Source: Antilocapra americana (Eukaryota; Chordata; Mammalia; Artiodactyla; Antilocapridae). Taken from it: a stretch of DNA of 64,000 nucleotides. This document shows, piece after piece, positions 45,620 to 58,060 of this stretch; the first letter of the stretch is position 1; every line of letters starts with the position of its first letter. The stretch lies in assembly GCA_007570785.1 (NCBI GenBank), contig ML661900.1:6924352-6988351 (forward strand). Direction: 5' to 3'. Below the pieces are notes generated by a model. That model saw nothing but the letters and a program-made list of their open reading frames with translations. It had not been told where the DNA came from and ran no database searches. The translations under genes were made by a program, and so were the position numbers.

Positions 45620-46015
45620 ATCAGTGGTCTCCAAAGAGGACCACATGCAATCCCACGGGTGGACAAGACTGTTCACTGGACTGTAGGAAGAAAATACTAG
45701 GATTTGTATTTATATTAATTTTTCCCTAAAAACAAGAGCAAAATAAAATGTACTAATATTTACTAGGGATTTCCCAGGTGGCTTAAGTAGTAAAGAATCC
45801 ACCTGTCAATGCAAGAGATGCAGGTTCTATCCTTGGTTTCGGGAAATTCCCTAGAAGAGGAGATGGCAACCCACTCCAGTATTCTTGCTTGGGAAATCCC
45901 ATGGACAGACGAGCCTGGTGGGCTATAGTCCGTGGGTCACAAAGAGTTGGACATGACTGAGCACGCATGCAAATACATTCTATGGGTCCGGAGTAACACA
46001 TGAATTTCTATATGA
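45620..46015. mobile_element. Possible hAT remnant interrupted by Bov-tA
   Basis: 'aaatcagtggtctccaaag' at 45619 resembles a hAT terminal inverted repeat. The sequence continues on both sides of the Bov-tA at 45773. Weak evidence. Confidence 0.35.
45773..45975 (+). mobile_element. Bov-tA SINE
   Basis: Head 'tttcccaggtggcttaagtag', body 'ccactccagtattcttgc' and tail 'ggacatgactgagcacgc'. Confidence 0.94.
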
Positions 46016-47204
46016 ATGCATATACATATAGGCCCCCTGCCTTGTGTCCTGGCTCACACATTTTTGGTTCACCTTTGTACTCTAGCTGTTGTGTGGCAAC
46101 CAGCTGTGTACAGGCATCACCTGTCAATCCCATCCTTGTGTGGTATCTCTCTCTCACCTGCAGTTCTGGGCATTTTCTCCCCCTCTCCAGCCATTCTGAT
46201 GCATGCACAGATCTGGAAGTGTGAGCTAATTGACTCATTGTAAGCCAGGAGCCAGTGGATAAATGCTTGCCTTTTCCACGTCCCAGATGGACCATCCTGA
46301 AGTACGTTCTGTGTGACTTCTCTTGGGATCCCCGTGTGGCCAGCCTCATGGATGTTCAACACTAACCAGCCCAGTTGTGCTCCTTTGCCTCTGACTCCTC
46401 CATCTCTTCCTTTATTTGGTGCTCACTCCTATTCCCTTTGGTGGGATCATATCTGGAAGCAAACTCCCTACATAGATGTCATTGTCTTACAGATTATTTT
46501 TGAGAAGAATCCAGGCTAAGTAGGGTGCACGCTAAAATACCTTGATGAAGAATGTAAGAAACATTTTGGAGATGACTGGTTTAAAGCTTCAATTCTCAAC
46601 AACTTCTTTTCATATTTTTAAAGAAATGAGCTTGTCAGATGATATTCTAATGGTTGTATATGTGCTACATCTTGATGCACATTTTCTGTTTTCATGAGCA
46701 TATTACGTATCATATAACTCTGCCTCATCTTTTTGCACTCTAGGAAGCATATTAGATGCAAATCAGTAAGGGTATATTTATTATGTAATCTTCTTAAATT
46801 TACTCCAGTTAATAGATAGAGCCAATCATGCGTAGGTTTTAGTACTTTGTCATTCATGTCAAATATCTTTTAACACCTCAATAACTGCTTGTAATGCACA
46901 GACTTGCTGTAATCCTCTGGTTGAAATCCCTGTTGAAGGCCAACAGACCTAGGTTTAGAACCTTTAACTTTATTGCTAAAAGTAATTTTGCGTGTTTACA
47001 TAATTTAACTCATTTATTTGTAAACTGTGACATCTTTATGCTGGAGGATAAGGTAAGAACTTTGAGCAAGAACATTTTATTTCTTGCTCAAAAGCAACTC
47101 AGGGATGTTATGAGAAGGGCACCTCATTTCTGTATTTTCCCACAAAACTCATAACCTTAGTCTAGTCATTAAAAATAAAAATTAGACAAAACATCAGACA
47201 ACCC
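46016..47204. other. Non-coding stretch, no feature recognised
   Basis: About 1.2 kb. 46050-46520 has overlapping frames of 66-113 codons on both strands, as expected when stops are scarce by chance, and no domain is recognisable. It may contain an ancient repeat that I cannot name. Confidence 0.4.
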
Positions 47205-47520
47205 AAACTAGGGACACTCTACAAAATCCCTGTCTGGTAGTCTTCAAATTGTCAAAATGCTGAACAAGAAGAGACCAAGTAATTGTCTAAATGCACCGTG
47301 GTATCCTGGATTGGATCCTAGAACAGACAAAGAATTCCAGTGGGAAAATTAGGGAAATAAAGTCTTTAGTTAATACCATTCTGCCAATATTAATTTCTTA
47401 ATTTTCACAAATATACCTTGGTCTTGTAAGATAACATTAGAGGGAGCTGGATGAAGGGTATATGGGAATACTCTGTACTATCTTTGTAACTTTTCTGTAA
47501 ATCTAAAATTTAAAAAAATT
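47205..47520 (+). mobile_element. L1M LINE, 3' UTR
   Basis: 'gtggtatcctggattggatcc', 'ttaataccattctgccaatattaatttc', 'gggtatatgggaatactctgtac' and 'taacttttctgtaaatctaaaat' follow an old L1 3' UTR to its end. Confidence 0.8.
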
Positions 47521-47521
47521 T

Positions 47522-47955
47522 TCAAAGTTTTAAAAGTTTCTTTCCATTTACAGCCCTTACAAAATATTCGCTGTATTCCCTGTGTTGTACAATATATCCT
47601 TGAGCCTATAGTACACAAAATACTTTGTGCCTCCCACTGCCCTGCCTCTATTTTGCCCCTCCCCCTACTGGTAATCACTAGTTTGTTCTCTATATCTGCT
47701 TTTTTGTTATAGCCACTAATTTATACTTTTTAGATTCCACATATAAGGAATATCATACAGTATTTGCCTTTCTATGTCTGACTTATTTCACTTAGCATAA
47801 TGCCCTTCAAGTCCATCTATGCTGCTGAAAATGGCAAAATTTCAAATAGCTAAGTGCTATTTCATTGTGTGTGTGTGTATGTGTATACTCACATGCCATG
47901 TATTCTTTATCCATTCATGTGTTGTTGGACACTTAGATTGTTTCTTAAAGTAAAG
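47522..47955 (-). mobile_element. L1 LINE, 3' end
   Basis: Antisense L1: 'gtgttgtacaatatatccttg', 'ctggtaatcactagtttgttc', 'tctgacttatttcacttagc' and 'cattcatgtgttgttggac'. It meets the preceding L1 tail to tail at about 47521. Confidence 0.85.
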
Positions 47956-49214
47956 TTTACTTAAAATAAATAGAGAAACAATTCAGTGAGTGCTGGCTCA
48001 TGTGGGCAGAATCTTGCCTCCAAGTCACAGTGAGGAAATCCTTAAGGAAACATGGTCTATGAACGTGAAAGTATTTGTACCGAGAAATGACATCTACACA
48101 GGTAAATGGAAGTGTTCCATAATCTGTGCCATGAAGGCCCCAAACCTCCTTTTCTTCCTCATTTAGAGACATTTTGATACCGAATTACTGAATTACATTC
48201 AAGATGCCGCTTGGTATTGCCAACAAATCTAGTTCTGTTTCTTCAGGGGATTAAATGGTGGGGTGATTGTCTTTTTAATTATCTTTCTATTAGTAACTCT
48301 CAGTAAGTATACTTCTGCTGTTGCCCTTGGGGTGCCAAGCACTTGAGAAATGTAGCCCTAACTCTAAAGAAGGAAGCCCTATTTTTGAATCAAGCATTTA
48401 ATAAGTAAGAATTCAGCAAAGCTGCAGAATCTGCCCTTGAGAACCCCTGACAGCTAAATAATCTGTGTTTTCAACTGATCATGCTGTCAGTTAAACATTT
48501 TGCATTTTAAAAACAGCTGGTTATATTTTTTTTCCTCTATGTGAGTTGGATGCAGAAACTTTTTAAAAGTTGGCTTGCCACATGCCAGGGGGCTCAATAG
48601 TCACCAAACTTGTTTGGTAACTACCTCTTCTACCTGAATTGAAGGGTATACCTATCTCGTGTGAATCATTGCACCTCTCATGAGCTCTGTCAGCTGTATT
48701 TTTTGACTCATTTCATATTAAATCCAAATATAGGCTTAAAACCCTTTTGGGGTCATACTTAATAATCACAAAAGCAACATTTCTGAATCATGAAATTAGG
48801 TAAAATTGGAGATCAAATCTGGTTCAAATGAAAGGTGTTTTCCATTTTAATCCTCCTTTTAGAAACCTGGCTGTGATAAATGCCAAGCAAGTCTTTGCCA
48901 TTTCACAGCAGTAAGAGCACAGAGGTGCCAGGTTAGTATAATGTGATCATTATGTCATGGGACTAGATATGTATAAACAAATCTGTCAACATCTATCCAT
49001 CCTTAGGTAGATGACAAAATTTGGTGCCAGCTAATTTGTTTTCTCTGTCACAAAATTGCTAGCAAAGTTTGAATGGAACTTGATTGTGGACAATTTTTTA
49101 AAGATGGAATTATGGAGAAGAAAGATCTTTTAAATCAGAATTGTGATTTCTTTCAGATAGAACCAAAACTGAACTAGGAAAAAGTATGAAATCTTGCCAA
49201 TGATAACTTGTCTG
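47956..49214. other. Non-repetitive, non-coding stretch
   Basis: About 1.26 kb with no recognisable repeat and no gene. Several parts (48400-48530, 48750-49000) are AT-rich and may be conserved, but nothing in the sequence alone proves it. Confidence 0.4.
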
Positions 49215-49395
49215 TTTATTTTGGAGTATATTTGATCCATATCGTTGTGTTAGTTTCAGGTATACAGCAAAATGATTTACTTATACATACATCTATTCTT
49301 TTTCAGATTCTTCTCCCAAATAGGTTATTACAGAGTATTGAGTAGAGTTCCCAGTGCTGTACAATAAGTCCTTGTTGATATAACTTATGTTTTTA
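49215..49395 (-). mobile_element. Artiodactyl L1 LINE, 3' end
   Basis: 'gtgttagtttcaggtatacagc', 'tattctttttcagattcttc' and 'gtacaataagtccttgttg' are the antisense L1 3' UTR. Confidence 0.88.
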
Positions 49396-49398
49396 ATT

Positions 49399-49468
49399 TT
49401 GGGTTGGCCAAAAAGTTTGTTCATAAAAGCTTACAGAAAACCCTGAGTGAACTTTTTGGCCAACCCAG
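49399..49468. mobile_element. Ruminant mariner MITE, complete
   Basis: About 70 bases with terminal inverted repeats of roughly 20 bases: 'tgggttggccaaaaagttt' at the left end, and the reverse complement of 'aactttttggccaaccca' at the right. No transposase is encoded; it is a deletion derivative moved in trans. Confidence 0.92.
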
Positions 49469-49470
49469 TA

Positions 49471-50507
49471 GTCAGTGAATCTTTGGTATTGGCAAAATGA
49501 TGTTTGTGGTTTTGATTTATGGAAATCAAGAGTGGAGCTGCAGGATGAGATGAGAATGGCTGCCTGAAATTGGCCCACACAGCCCACCATGCTAAAACCT
49601 GTGTCTCTCACATCTTAAGAGACAGACTGGAGTCATGGGTGCAGTGGTAGACAAGTGAGATTCCTTTCTCACCATCCAGCAAGCACATCTCTGATGAGTT
49701 GTTGTATGTGTAGACACACTCAGGAAGTGATTGGACAAGCAGATATAAAAAGGAATCCAGTTGCTGGTACTAGTGACGGAAAAGCAAGTTTAGAAGTTGG
49801 AGGAAAACGACTGAAAATGAGTAGGTTGTGACGATCTCAGGTTTCAACCCTGACAAATGTGAAGAACTTGCTCTTCAGAACATAAAATGGTAGAATAAGA
49901 TTTCCTTTGTTATCTAAGAAGACTACCAGTTGATTAGTAAGCGTATATTGAACTGCTCATGATGGTTTTAGCAGTTTCTAGATGCCAAGGAGAAAAGGAG
50001 AGAATGACCAGAGATGGTATCCATCATTAAAGGTCTTCAGACATCTTGGGGGAGACAGAAGCAATCTAGAGGAGACAATTCGGGTATAGCAACTGGGCTG
50101 TTGTAAGAGGCCGGCCAGAAAGACCTCAGGAGAGGTGAGTTCCACCTCTTATAATCATCCCTCTTCAATACCTTCAAGAGGTGAAAGGGCTCCAGAAACA
50201 TGGGCCCCAGTTTAAACACAAGCCCCTCACATATCAAGTGATGATAATGTATTGGCTAGACAAGGATGCCTCTGAGTGATAGGGGGTTTCATGAATAATT
50301 AGTCCAAGAAAACTAAAATAATGGAGATTGTTCTGGACCAACCAGAAGGCAAAGTCATCCTGACTCCTATACTTCTTGGCCCCTGGCTGGCTGATCCTTT
50401 TCATAGATTTTTTTTTTCCCAGGGAAAAGTTTTTGTCCTTGTAGCACACATATGGTTCTGTTGGAAATACAAGAGTAGACGTATGCTCATGTTGAGGGTG
50501 AAGGATT
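49471..50507. other. Non-coding stretch, no feature recognised
   Basis: About 1 kb with no repeat or gene recognised; short overlapping frames only. Confidence 0.4.
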
Positions 50508-50766
50508 CTCATGTATTAAAAAGACAATCTGGTTGCCCTGCCCTCACCACCCTACCACACTTGTGTACATGCACACCCACACACGCTCTTCGTGTAAAAC
50601 TTATCTACTTTCCTGGACCAGATGGAATTCAAGTTCTCTCTCTCCTTTTCCAGGTCTTGTGATTCTTGTTTTCTCTAACAAGCATTTAGCATATGTTACT
50701 CCATGTTACTTTTTTTTTTTTTTTGAAGTTTCATTATCTTCACTGCTCATATATAAACTATGTGCA
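50508..50766 (+). repeat. Inverted repeat, left arm (~259 bp)
   Basis: Pairs with 51095-51360 in reverse complement. Shared blocks in order: 'ctcatgtatta', 'ggttgccctgccctca', 'ctactttcctggaccagatg' (51214-51233 on the other strand), 'aattcaagttctctctctcc', 'gattcttgttttctc', 'gcatttagcat', 'tactccatgttact' and 'actatgtgca'. Roughly 80-85 percent identity by eye. It is not a repeat family that I recognise. Confidence 0.9.
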
Positions 50767-51094
50767 AATATATCCTTATGTACTGGATACTGAATATACA
50801 TGAATAGAGTCCTTGCTTATATGTAACAAAATAAAGCTGAAAAGAAAACCCAGCAATCCCCAGAAAGATACTTTGATCCAAGCAAAGTCTTCTTATTAGT
50901 TTCAAACACTCCTGCCTTCACAGCATCGGAGCAGCCCATTTTAAATAATCACTGATGTAGATGCAAATAAAATAAATCCAAGGGACTCGCTTTTTAGTTT
51001 TTATGTTGATGACAGTACCCTTATCTGTAAAGACCAGTGTGCTTACGCGGCACATATGAGCAGAATATGTGTACAACATGCTGTGTGTACAACG
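50767..51094. other. Inverted-repeat spacer (~328 bp)
   Basis: AT-rich loop sequence between the arms; no gene, named repeat or obvious internal symmetry. Confidence 0.7.
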
Positions 51095-51360
51095 TGCACA
51101 TAGCTTATGTATGAACAGTGGAGATATGGAACTTTAAAAAAAGTAACATGGAGTAGCACATGCTAAATGCTTAATGGAGAAAACAAGAATCACACTTGGA
51201 AAAGGAGAGAGAGAACTTGAATTTCATCTGGTCCAGGAAAGTAGATAGAGTTTACATGGAGTGAGTGTGTGTGTGTGTGTGTATGTATGCATGCCTCCAT
51301 GTGTGGCAAGGAGTTGAGGGCAGGGCAACCAGGTTGTCTATTTTTCAGTTAATACATGAG
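51095..51360 (-). repeat. Inverted repeat, right arm (~266 bp)
   Basis: Reverse complement of the left arm with a (GT)n expansion at about 51265-51282 where the left arm has 'cacacccacacacgc'. No retrotransposon tail or target-site duplication is seen at the outer ends. Confidence 0.9.
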
Positions 51361-52544
51361 GACATGAAAAATTTTGTTCTCTAATTTTGACTTGCCAAGT
51401 TCTATAAAATTCGAATCATCTCTTCTGCTTGTATTACCTCTGAATGTGAAGGTTCAATCTGTAAGACGGATGTGATTTAACCTCCATTCACTTCAGGGGT
51501 GTGTCACTCATAGAAGTAAGTGTGCCTGAAGACAGTTGAGGGGAAACGTGTTTGTCTAAATGGTGCTCGGGCATAGCACAGGGGTCTTGCTGATTCACTT
51601 TATTTCAAGGTAAATTTGTAGAAAAGCTTCATTTGTGAATGTGTTTTGTAGTAAATCCACTGCCAACTGCAGATTTATGGGCATTGTTATCCTGCTGTAC
51701 AGATAGCTCCACCATTGAATTTAATGAGCTGAAATAGGTGAACAGTTCATTCTAATCTGCTGGTGCCTGGGACTCCTGTAGTCCCTGGAATCGTAGAACA
51801 TATGTCCTTCTCTTGTTTCGAAAACCAAAGGTGTCTTTCTGATAAACAAGTCTCTCTTGAGAGTAATAACATAAGAAGTCATTTTGAAGACGTTTCCTTT
51901 GGTGCGTGGATTGGATGCTAACCTGAAGCAGCTACCTGTTGCGAAGCTGAGAGGTGATTTGTCAAACCCAAGATCCATGGCAGATTTGCTTTAAGTGATT
52001 CTTGTTCCTTTGCATGAGTTTATTACCTTGAATACCTTAGATTCTCTCACCCACATTTCCCTTACCTTTAGGAACAAACATCGGCAAGAAAATTCTGTAG
52101 GCCTAACGTGATAGCTCTGAGCTGATTCAGTTGTGTCTGTTCATAACTAGACAAAATGCTCATGAAAGACATTTCTAAAACCTAACTGGAAGTTCCACCA
52201 TATTTTTAAACTGCCAGTAAGTGAATTCAGGTAAAGAAGTATAAGAATAAAACTATCAAGGGCTCTATTAGAAGCTCTGAATTTGCACAGGGCTGCGTTT
52301 ATACATAGAAAGCACATTGGTAAAGTAAAATAATTGGTATATTTCAACATTGGTGCTCCTGGCACTTTGAGTGGGGCATTGTGCATATACATACACATAC
52401 ACACACCTGTCTAACTATTGCAAGACTTTTTGAATCACTGGACTCCACATCATAGATGCCAGGAATACACCCCAGTTGCTGCAATCAGCCAAACCATCTG
52501 AACACAATTCTCCAAACAACTCAAAGTATAAATCGGAGTAAACA
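51361..52544. other. Non-repetitive, non-coding stretch
   Basis: About 1.2 kb with no repeat recognised. Possible conserved blocks at 51360-51500 and 51580-51720. Frames of 85 codons at 51721-51978 and 52147-52404 have no domain. Confidence 0.4.
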
Positions 52545-52742
52545 CTGTGTGTGCCCTGTCACTCAGTCATGTCCGACTTGGCAGCCTCCTAGACTGTAGC
52601 CTGCCGGGCTCCTCTGTCCCTGGGATTTTTCAGGCAACGATACTAGGTGGATTGCCATTGGATCTTCCTGACCCAAGGATCGAACCTGCATCTCCTGCCT
52701 TGGCAGGCAGATTCTTTACCACTGAGTGACGTGGAAAGCCCC
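52545..52742 (-). mobile_element. Bov-tA SINE
   Basis: 'ccctgtcactcagtcatgtcc' to 'actgagtgacgtggaaagccc'. The direct repeat aaacactg lies on both sides (about 52533 and 52744). Confidence 0.92.
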
Positions 52743-54231
52743 CCAAACACTGCCTACATATAAGAAATTTCCTATTTGAAAAGTTTGTTTGCAAAGGTGA
52801 CCTTGGTGGGTTAAAATATGGAACCCACTTTTCTCTAATTTATGTAGAATTCTAATTATAATTCTATAGGTTATATAATGAAAGATATAAATGATGACTA
52901 TGTCCCTAGGCTGCTGGTAACTTGCCTGGCTTCCTGGACTTGTATCCATAACTCCTACCCCCAAGATCTTGGACTAAAGCTACTTAATTCTAACATTTAG
53001 ATCTTTTCTTAAATTAGATTCTAAAATTAGATGGTTCTTAAAGTCTCTTTGATCAAGGAAACTCTAAGGAGTTATATATTTCAGGAGTCTATTCAATTAG
53101 AACTAGATTTTGGTCCGATCAAAACTTGTTACTGGCTCCAGGGACCTGGTTCTTCTTTCCTGCCAGTTACTGACATGATCCCTATCTGGCCCTCGGATGC
53201 CTTCTCTCCTGTCTTGCTTCACTGTTTTCTGCCACTGCTGGGTGCTAGTTCCCACTGGCAGATGGGGCCATTTGTTGGCTATCAAACATCACCTGGACAT
53301 GTGGTTATTCCTACTTCTGGGCCGAAGATACCACATCCACACGCTTAATATTTCTTCCTGAAGATTGTTTGAGTGCCCCCACTTTCCTGCATTATTCTGA
53401 CAGGTCTTGGTTCCTGCCTATTCTAGGATAGGCTTGCCAGAGCACTAGGCCCCCCAGCTGTCTCATTCTACAGTGGATGTGATGCAGCTGGAATTGGGGA
53501 CCAGGCTGTAAGAAACAGGGAAGCAAGGCTGTTGCTGTGCAGTAATTAAACCAAACTAAAAACAAATTGAGTAAGAAATACTTGCTTAATATTTAAAGCT
53601 GGTGCTTAAAGTGAAGTAGTTTTTTTTTTTTTCCAAAGTAATCTTGATTAAAGGAAAAGAGGACATACATGAAAATTATTTAAAATTTTTGAATTATCTG
53701 AGCCTTTAAGGCAAGTTCTTCAGAAATGATAGCAATGACTGTTTTGGTTAATTTCCTTTCAAAACTTTTGGATTTGCTCTTCCTTGATATGGAAATATCA
53801 TTAGCACTACACTTAGGCTGATCAACTGTAATTAAGATAATTTTTTGCCTTACAAATGAAAAAGATTTCCCCCGCCCTAGGATAATTTGGCAAAAAAAGA
53901 GTAGTGAATAGAATGAAGAAAAGCATTAAAAATAAATGTGTATGCATGAGTAAGCAAAGCCGTAAGGACCTGATGGGAAGATGGGAATAGCCGATCGTGC
54001 ATGTAAATGTTTATTATTTGAGAAGAGGAAACATTTTGTTTACTTAATAGATGCTTGCATTACAGAAATCAAAATCAAAAGACAAAACATAAATAATTAA
54101 ACAATTAAAAGTGACTCCTTTACACCTATTTACTCCTGCTGAGCCAGTTGTCTTCCCCAGAACAGCAAATGTTAGATTTCTTGTGTATATTTCCAGATAA
54201 ATTGTTTGCATATGCAAGCATTTGTAGGCAT
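52743..54231. other. Non-coding stretch, no feature recognised
   Basis: About 1.5 kb. A 105-codon frame at 53031-53348 has no recognisable domain. 53560-53830 is AT-rich and repeat-free. Nothing else seen. Confidence 0.4.
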
Positions 54232-54391
54232 GCATGAATTAACACATATACATATACAACCTATGAATTAAATATGTATATAAATTTGTGTTTAATGGAT
54301 ATTGATGTAAGCCTGCATAAATTAACATATACCTATATAATTTGTGACTTAAATATGTGGATAAATTTGTATTTAATGGGTATTGATGTCT
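54232..54391 (+). repeat. Diverged tandem duplication, 2 x ~80 bp
   Basis: Unit 1 (from 'gcatgaattaacacatatac') and unit 2 (from 54315, 'gcataaattaacatatacc') run in parallel through 'ttaaatatgt', 'ataaatttgt', 'tttaatgg' and 'tattgatgt'. About 80 percent identical by eye. Confidence 0.8.
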
Positions 54392-54667
54392 CTAAGGACT
54401 TGGAAGGCTCTTGTCAAGATAGTAGAAGCAATGAGGTTAGGCTTAATTGTAAACCTTGTTGGACACAATTCTTTATAGTCCATCTTTCAGTTACAGCCCT
54501 ATGCTATCATTATTGTAGACAGTGTCAGTAAAGGAACGGTTCTGTTGACATTATCTATGTCTGCCTATTCCGTCTGGAGAGACAGCTGCCTACTGATATA
54601 GAGCTTTGTGCTGTCCTTGGTCACACATTTTCTGATAAACTTGATTTTTTTTTTTTTCAATTAGAAA
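54392..54667. other. Non-coding stretch
   Basis: Short unassigned stretch that leads into a T-rich SINE tail. Confidence 0.4.
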
Positions 54668-54861
54668 TTTTTTTTTGCTGCACTGGGCCTTCGTTGCACC
54701 ATGCGGTCGCCTTGTTGCAGTGTGCAGTGTATCTCTGGTTGCTATGCAGGGATTTAGTTGCTCTGAAACATACAGGATCTTAATTCCCCAACCAAGGAGC
54801 AAACCCACATCCCCTGCATTGGAAGGCAGATTCTTAACCACTGGACCACCAGGGAAGTTCC
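54668..54861 (-). mobile_element. CHR-type tRNA SINE
   Basis: Antisense: 'ttttttttgctgcactgggcc', 'ttagttgctctgaaacatac', 'accaaggagcaaaccc' and 'ggaccaccagggaagttcc'. Confidence 0.9.
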
Positions 54862-56460
54862 TTAATGAGTGATTTAAGCCAGTTTCCCTCTGTGATTTCC
54901 ATACAGCAGTTATCCTGTGATTTTTTTCCTTCCATATCACCCTCGAAATTCTCTCTGCTGTTCTCTTGGGTTGGATATATTAGTTCCTATATTTTGTATA
55001 TTCCTCTTAGTTTATTTCCTCGTTTTGGTGGAATACACTGACCAGTGACTTCCCAAGAAGGGATGTGTGACAGATGATTTTGGTAAATTTGACATTTTGT
55101 GTCTCTGCATGTGTCTTTAGTTCACTTTTCCACCTAACTTGTATGAATCTGCATTGGAGGTTATTTCTTCAGAATTTTGAAGATGTTCTGTTATTTTCTA
55201 TCTTCTATCATTTCTGATAAGTTAGAAGCCATTCTGATGTTCATTATTATTTGTAAATGACCTTTTTTTTTTTTAACTTCAGGAAGCTTTTAGGATCTTC
55301 TATCTCCTCAGTGTTTTGAAAGTAAGACAGTGATGTGCCTTAATGTGGGTATTTTCCCATTTATTGTGTGAACATTTGATGATTCCCTTCAACCTAGAAA
55401 CTCAAGTCTATTAAGTCCTAGGGAATTTTCATGAATGATTTCATTTATGATATCCTCCCCTATTTTTTCCTCTCTGGAACTCTTACTCAGACTATGCTAA
55501 TATTTGTCTATTGCATCAGCTATATTTGTTCAATATTTTTCCTCTCTCCTATTTTCCATCTCTTTATTTTTCTACACTTCCCTTGTGTTTTTCTCCAGTG
55601 TGTCTTCTAATTATTCTATTGATTAAAAAAAATTTTTTGTTACTTTTTAATTTCCAAGAGCATGATACATTATGGATATAATATCTCCTTGTGGTTCTGA
55701 GGCTATTAACCATAAGTTGTTATTAACATTTTTTCTCTCTGAAAAAAAATCTCTTTTCTCTAAGTTATTTTTTTCCAATTTGTATTTGTCTCTCTCTCCC
55801 TTGTTAACTGATTTTATCAAATGTTCATTGATCCTTGGTTGTCTACTCAGGGTTAAAATTGAGCCTACAGCCCTTGAATGAATGGGACTTTGAGTTTCAG
55901 AAGTAGGGTGATTTGACACTTACGTCCTTGCTATCTTGTTCTCTGATGTTACCCAGAGAAGTTGGCCCTTCTTGACTCCTGCTTGGGGAGTAGAGGTTTG
56001 GCCCCCAAAGTTTTGGGAAAGTAAAGCCAAGGGGTGAAGTTCTCAGCACCTAGGACAAAGATTTCTGTATTCTTTGGTACCGTAGTTACGCTTTGTATGT
56101 GGTTCCCAATGCCTCAACTCAGTGCTCCAGTCAGTCCAACGTTCAGAAACCCTGTTTTACTCTCCTGAGGATTCTTCTGGTATTAGGAAGAGATAGTTAT
56201 CTGTCAGCATGCTGTGGGAAACGGGTCTAATTGCCACTCAAACAGCTGTAATAAAATTTTCCTCATTTTAGCCTGTGTCTCCATCACTCACAGTCTCACC
56301 TGTAGCTGGAATTTACAATGCATATTATTTTGTTTATCAGCTTTCCCTACTGCTGACTTCAGATTCCCCTGCCTTGGAAGTTTTGTCTCATGATCTGTGT
56401 TTCATCTTCTCAAATTATGTTACTGTTTTCTACAGTACTTCCCATCCTTGTGGATTTATG
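54862..56460. other. Non-coding stretch with probable old L1 at 55130-55640
   Basis: 55137-55640 has an antisense L1M-like order ('tgcattggaggttatttcttc', 'ttctgataagttagaagcc', 'aggatcttctatctcc', 'gtgatgtgccttaatgtggg'). The remainder is unassigned and no gene is seen. Confidence 0.5.
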
Positions 56461-56584
56461 TCATCATCGACTCAATGGACATGGGTTTGGGTGGACTCCA
56501 GGAGTTGGTGATGGACAGTGAGACCTGGTGTGCTACAGTTCATGCGGTTGCAAAGAGTTGGACATGACTGAGCAACTGAACTGA
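56461..56584 (+). mobile_element. BovB/Bov-A 3' terminal fragment
   Basis: 'tcatcgactcaatggacatgg', 'caggagttggtgatggacag' and 'catgactgagcaactgaactga'. Confidence 0.93.
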
Positions 56585-57770
56585 TACTCTAGTAAAAATT
56601 AATTTTAAAATAAGGTAGAAATAATCCCTGTGCTACCTTACTACACCACTGAGTTATTGTGAGGATCCAGTGAAATTATTGCACTATGAAAATGTGGCTT
56701 CATAGTGTCATTATGGTTTTACAACTCTTTCATATTCTCTACCATTCCATGCCTATCCAAATACCACTTTAATTAAAACTGCTTTGTCACAGTTTACAAA
56801 AAATCCCATTACTGTAGTTTTATGGGGTTGGATGAGGAATTGGAATTGTATGTATGTATTAAACCTTCTATCTTCCAGGGAAGTCCATCGGTAGTTATTT
56901 GGGATGTTGGGTTTGTGTTAGAATTCACTTTAATTTGCATATTTTATATTCTGAGACTTCTATACTTGTTAATGTTTTAGCTTAGTATAAAACAAAACAC
57001 AGTCCAAGAAATAATTATTTTGAATATTAGAAATTTTTCTTCTTCCAAAGATAGAAATTAGGTAAAATAAACAGAGTTACATGTAATGAAAGAATGGAAT
57101 ATGATCTCCTGAGAAAGAAATGAGATAATTTGGGGGTGTGTTTGTAGCAACCACTAGATGGTGCCATTGACCAAGGTCAGCTTGGTTGTTTAGGTTTGGT
57201 GGGTGTGGGGGTGGTGTCTGGGAGGGTGGAGGGAAAGCAGGTATCAACAATCTTTCTGTGTATGGCCCTTATTTTTATATACTTTTGTTATGTTTGGTCT
57301 GTCCATTCTTGGCTATGCAATGAGTTTTGGCAGGTTTTCTGTTGTTTCTTGTCTATCAGCTACTCTGGGGTTTTTGCCTTGCAGGTAAAATTTAAATAAT
57401 AGATTCAGCAGAATACTCTTAAATGTGGTCAGAGAGGTTCTTTTTTTTTAATTAATCATGGTAATAATAAATGCAGGAGAAAAAGCTGGTATAAATCTAT
57501 CCACAGTTCTTAAATTCTCATTGGCTAAAATCTGGTGTTTTCTTTCTTGATTATTTTATTTCTGCTGGGGATACCAGGTAATTCTTGAATTGCACAATAA
57601 TTGAAAAAATACAGCAGGTGAAGGGAAAAAAGGCAGTTCTTGTGGCTGGTGCTAAATATAATCTGAGACTTAGGTCCCTAAAGTGAGAGCACTCCAGGGA
57701 TGGGAGCCAACTGCTCACTATCTTTTTACAGGTACATTTTTGTTTTGTTAAGAGCTTCTTTTTGTTAAAA
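56585..57770. other. Non-coding stretch, no feature recognised
   Basis: About 1.2 kb; 57196-57230 is G-rich. Two overlapping frames of 61-67 codons at 57196-57399 have no domain. Confidence 0.4.
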
Positions 57771-58060
57771 AATTAAGATAGCTCCTAATGTTTGTCTATT
57801 TTTAATTCATTGTCACTTGGTTAAATGCTGCAGCAGCAAATGCTGGTTTAATTAAATGTAACTAATGTTTATATAAATATACACAGGGTCACGGAAAAGA
57901 TTCAATACCTCTATAAGAAGGCCATGACTGAGGCTGACCATTTCGGGCTCAGATTTTATAGAAGCTGATAGCAATATACTCCATGTAGAATCACAGAATT
58001 CTCTGAATCTCACAAATTTATAAATCTCCCTTTAATTTGTTCCCACATCCTATTTTTTTA
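57771..58060. promoter_or_regulatory. Candidate conserved non-coding element
   Basis: Repeat-free; contains 'tgctgcagcagcaaatgctgg' near 57825-57845 followed by 'tttaattaaatgtaactaatg', a texture seen in developmental enhancers. Composition only. Confidence 0.28.
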
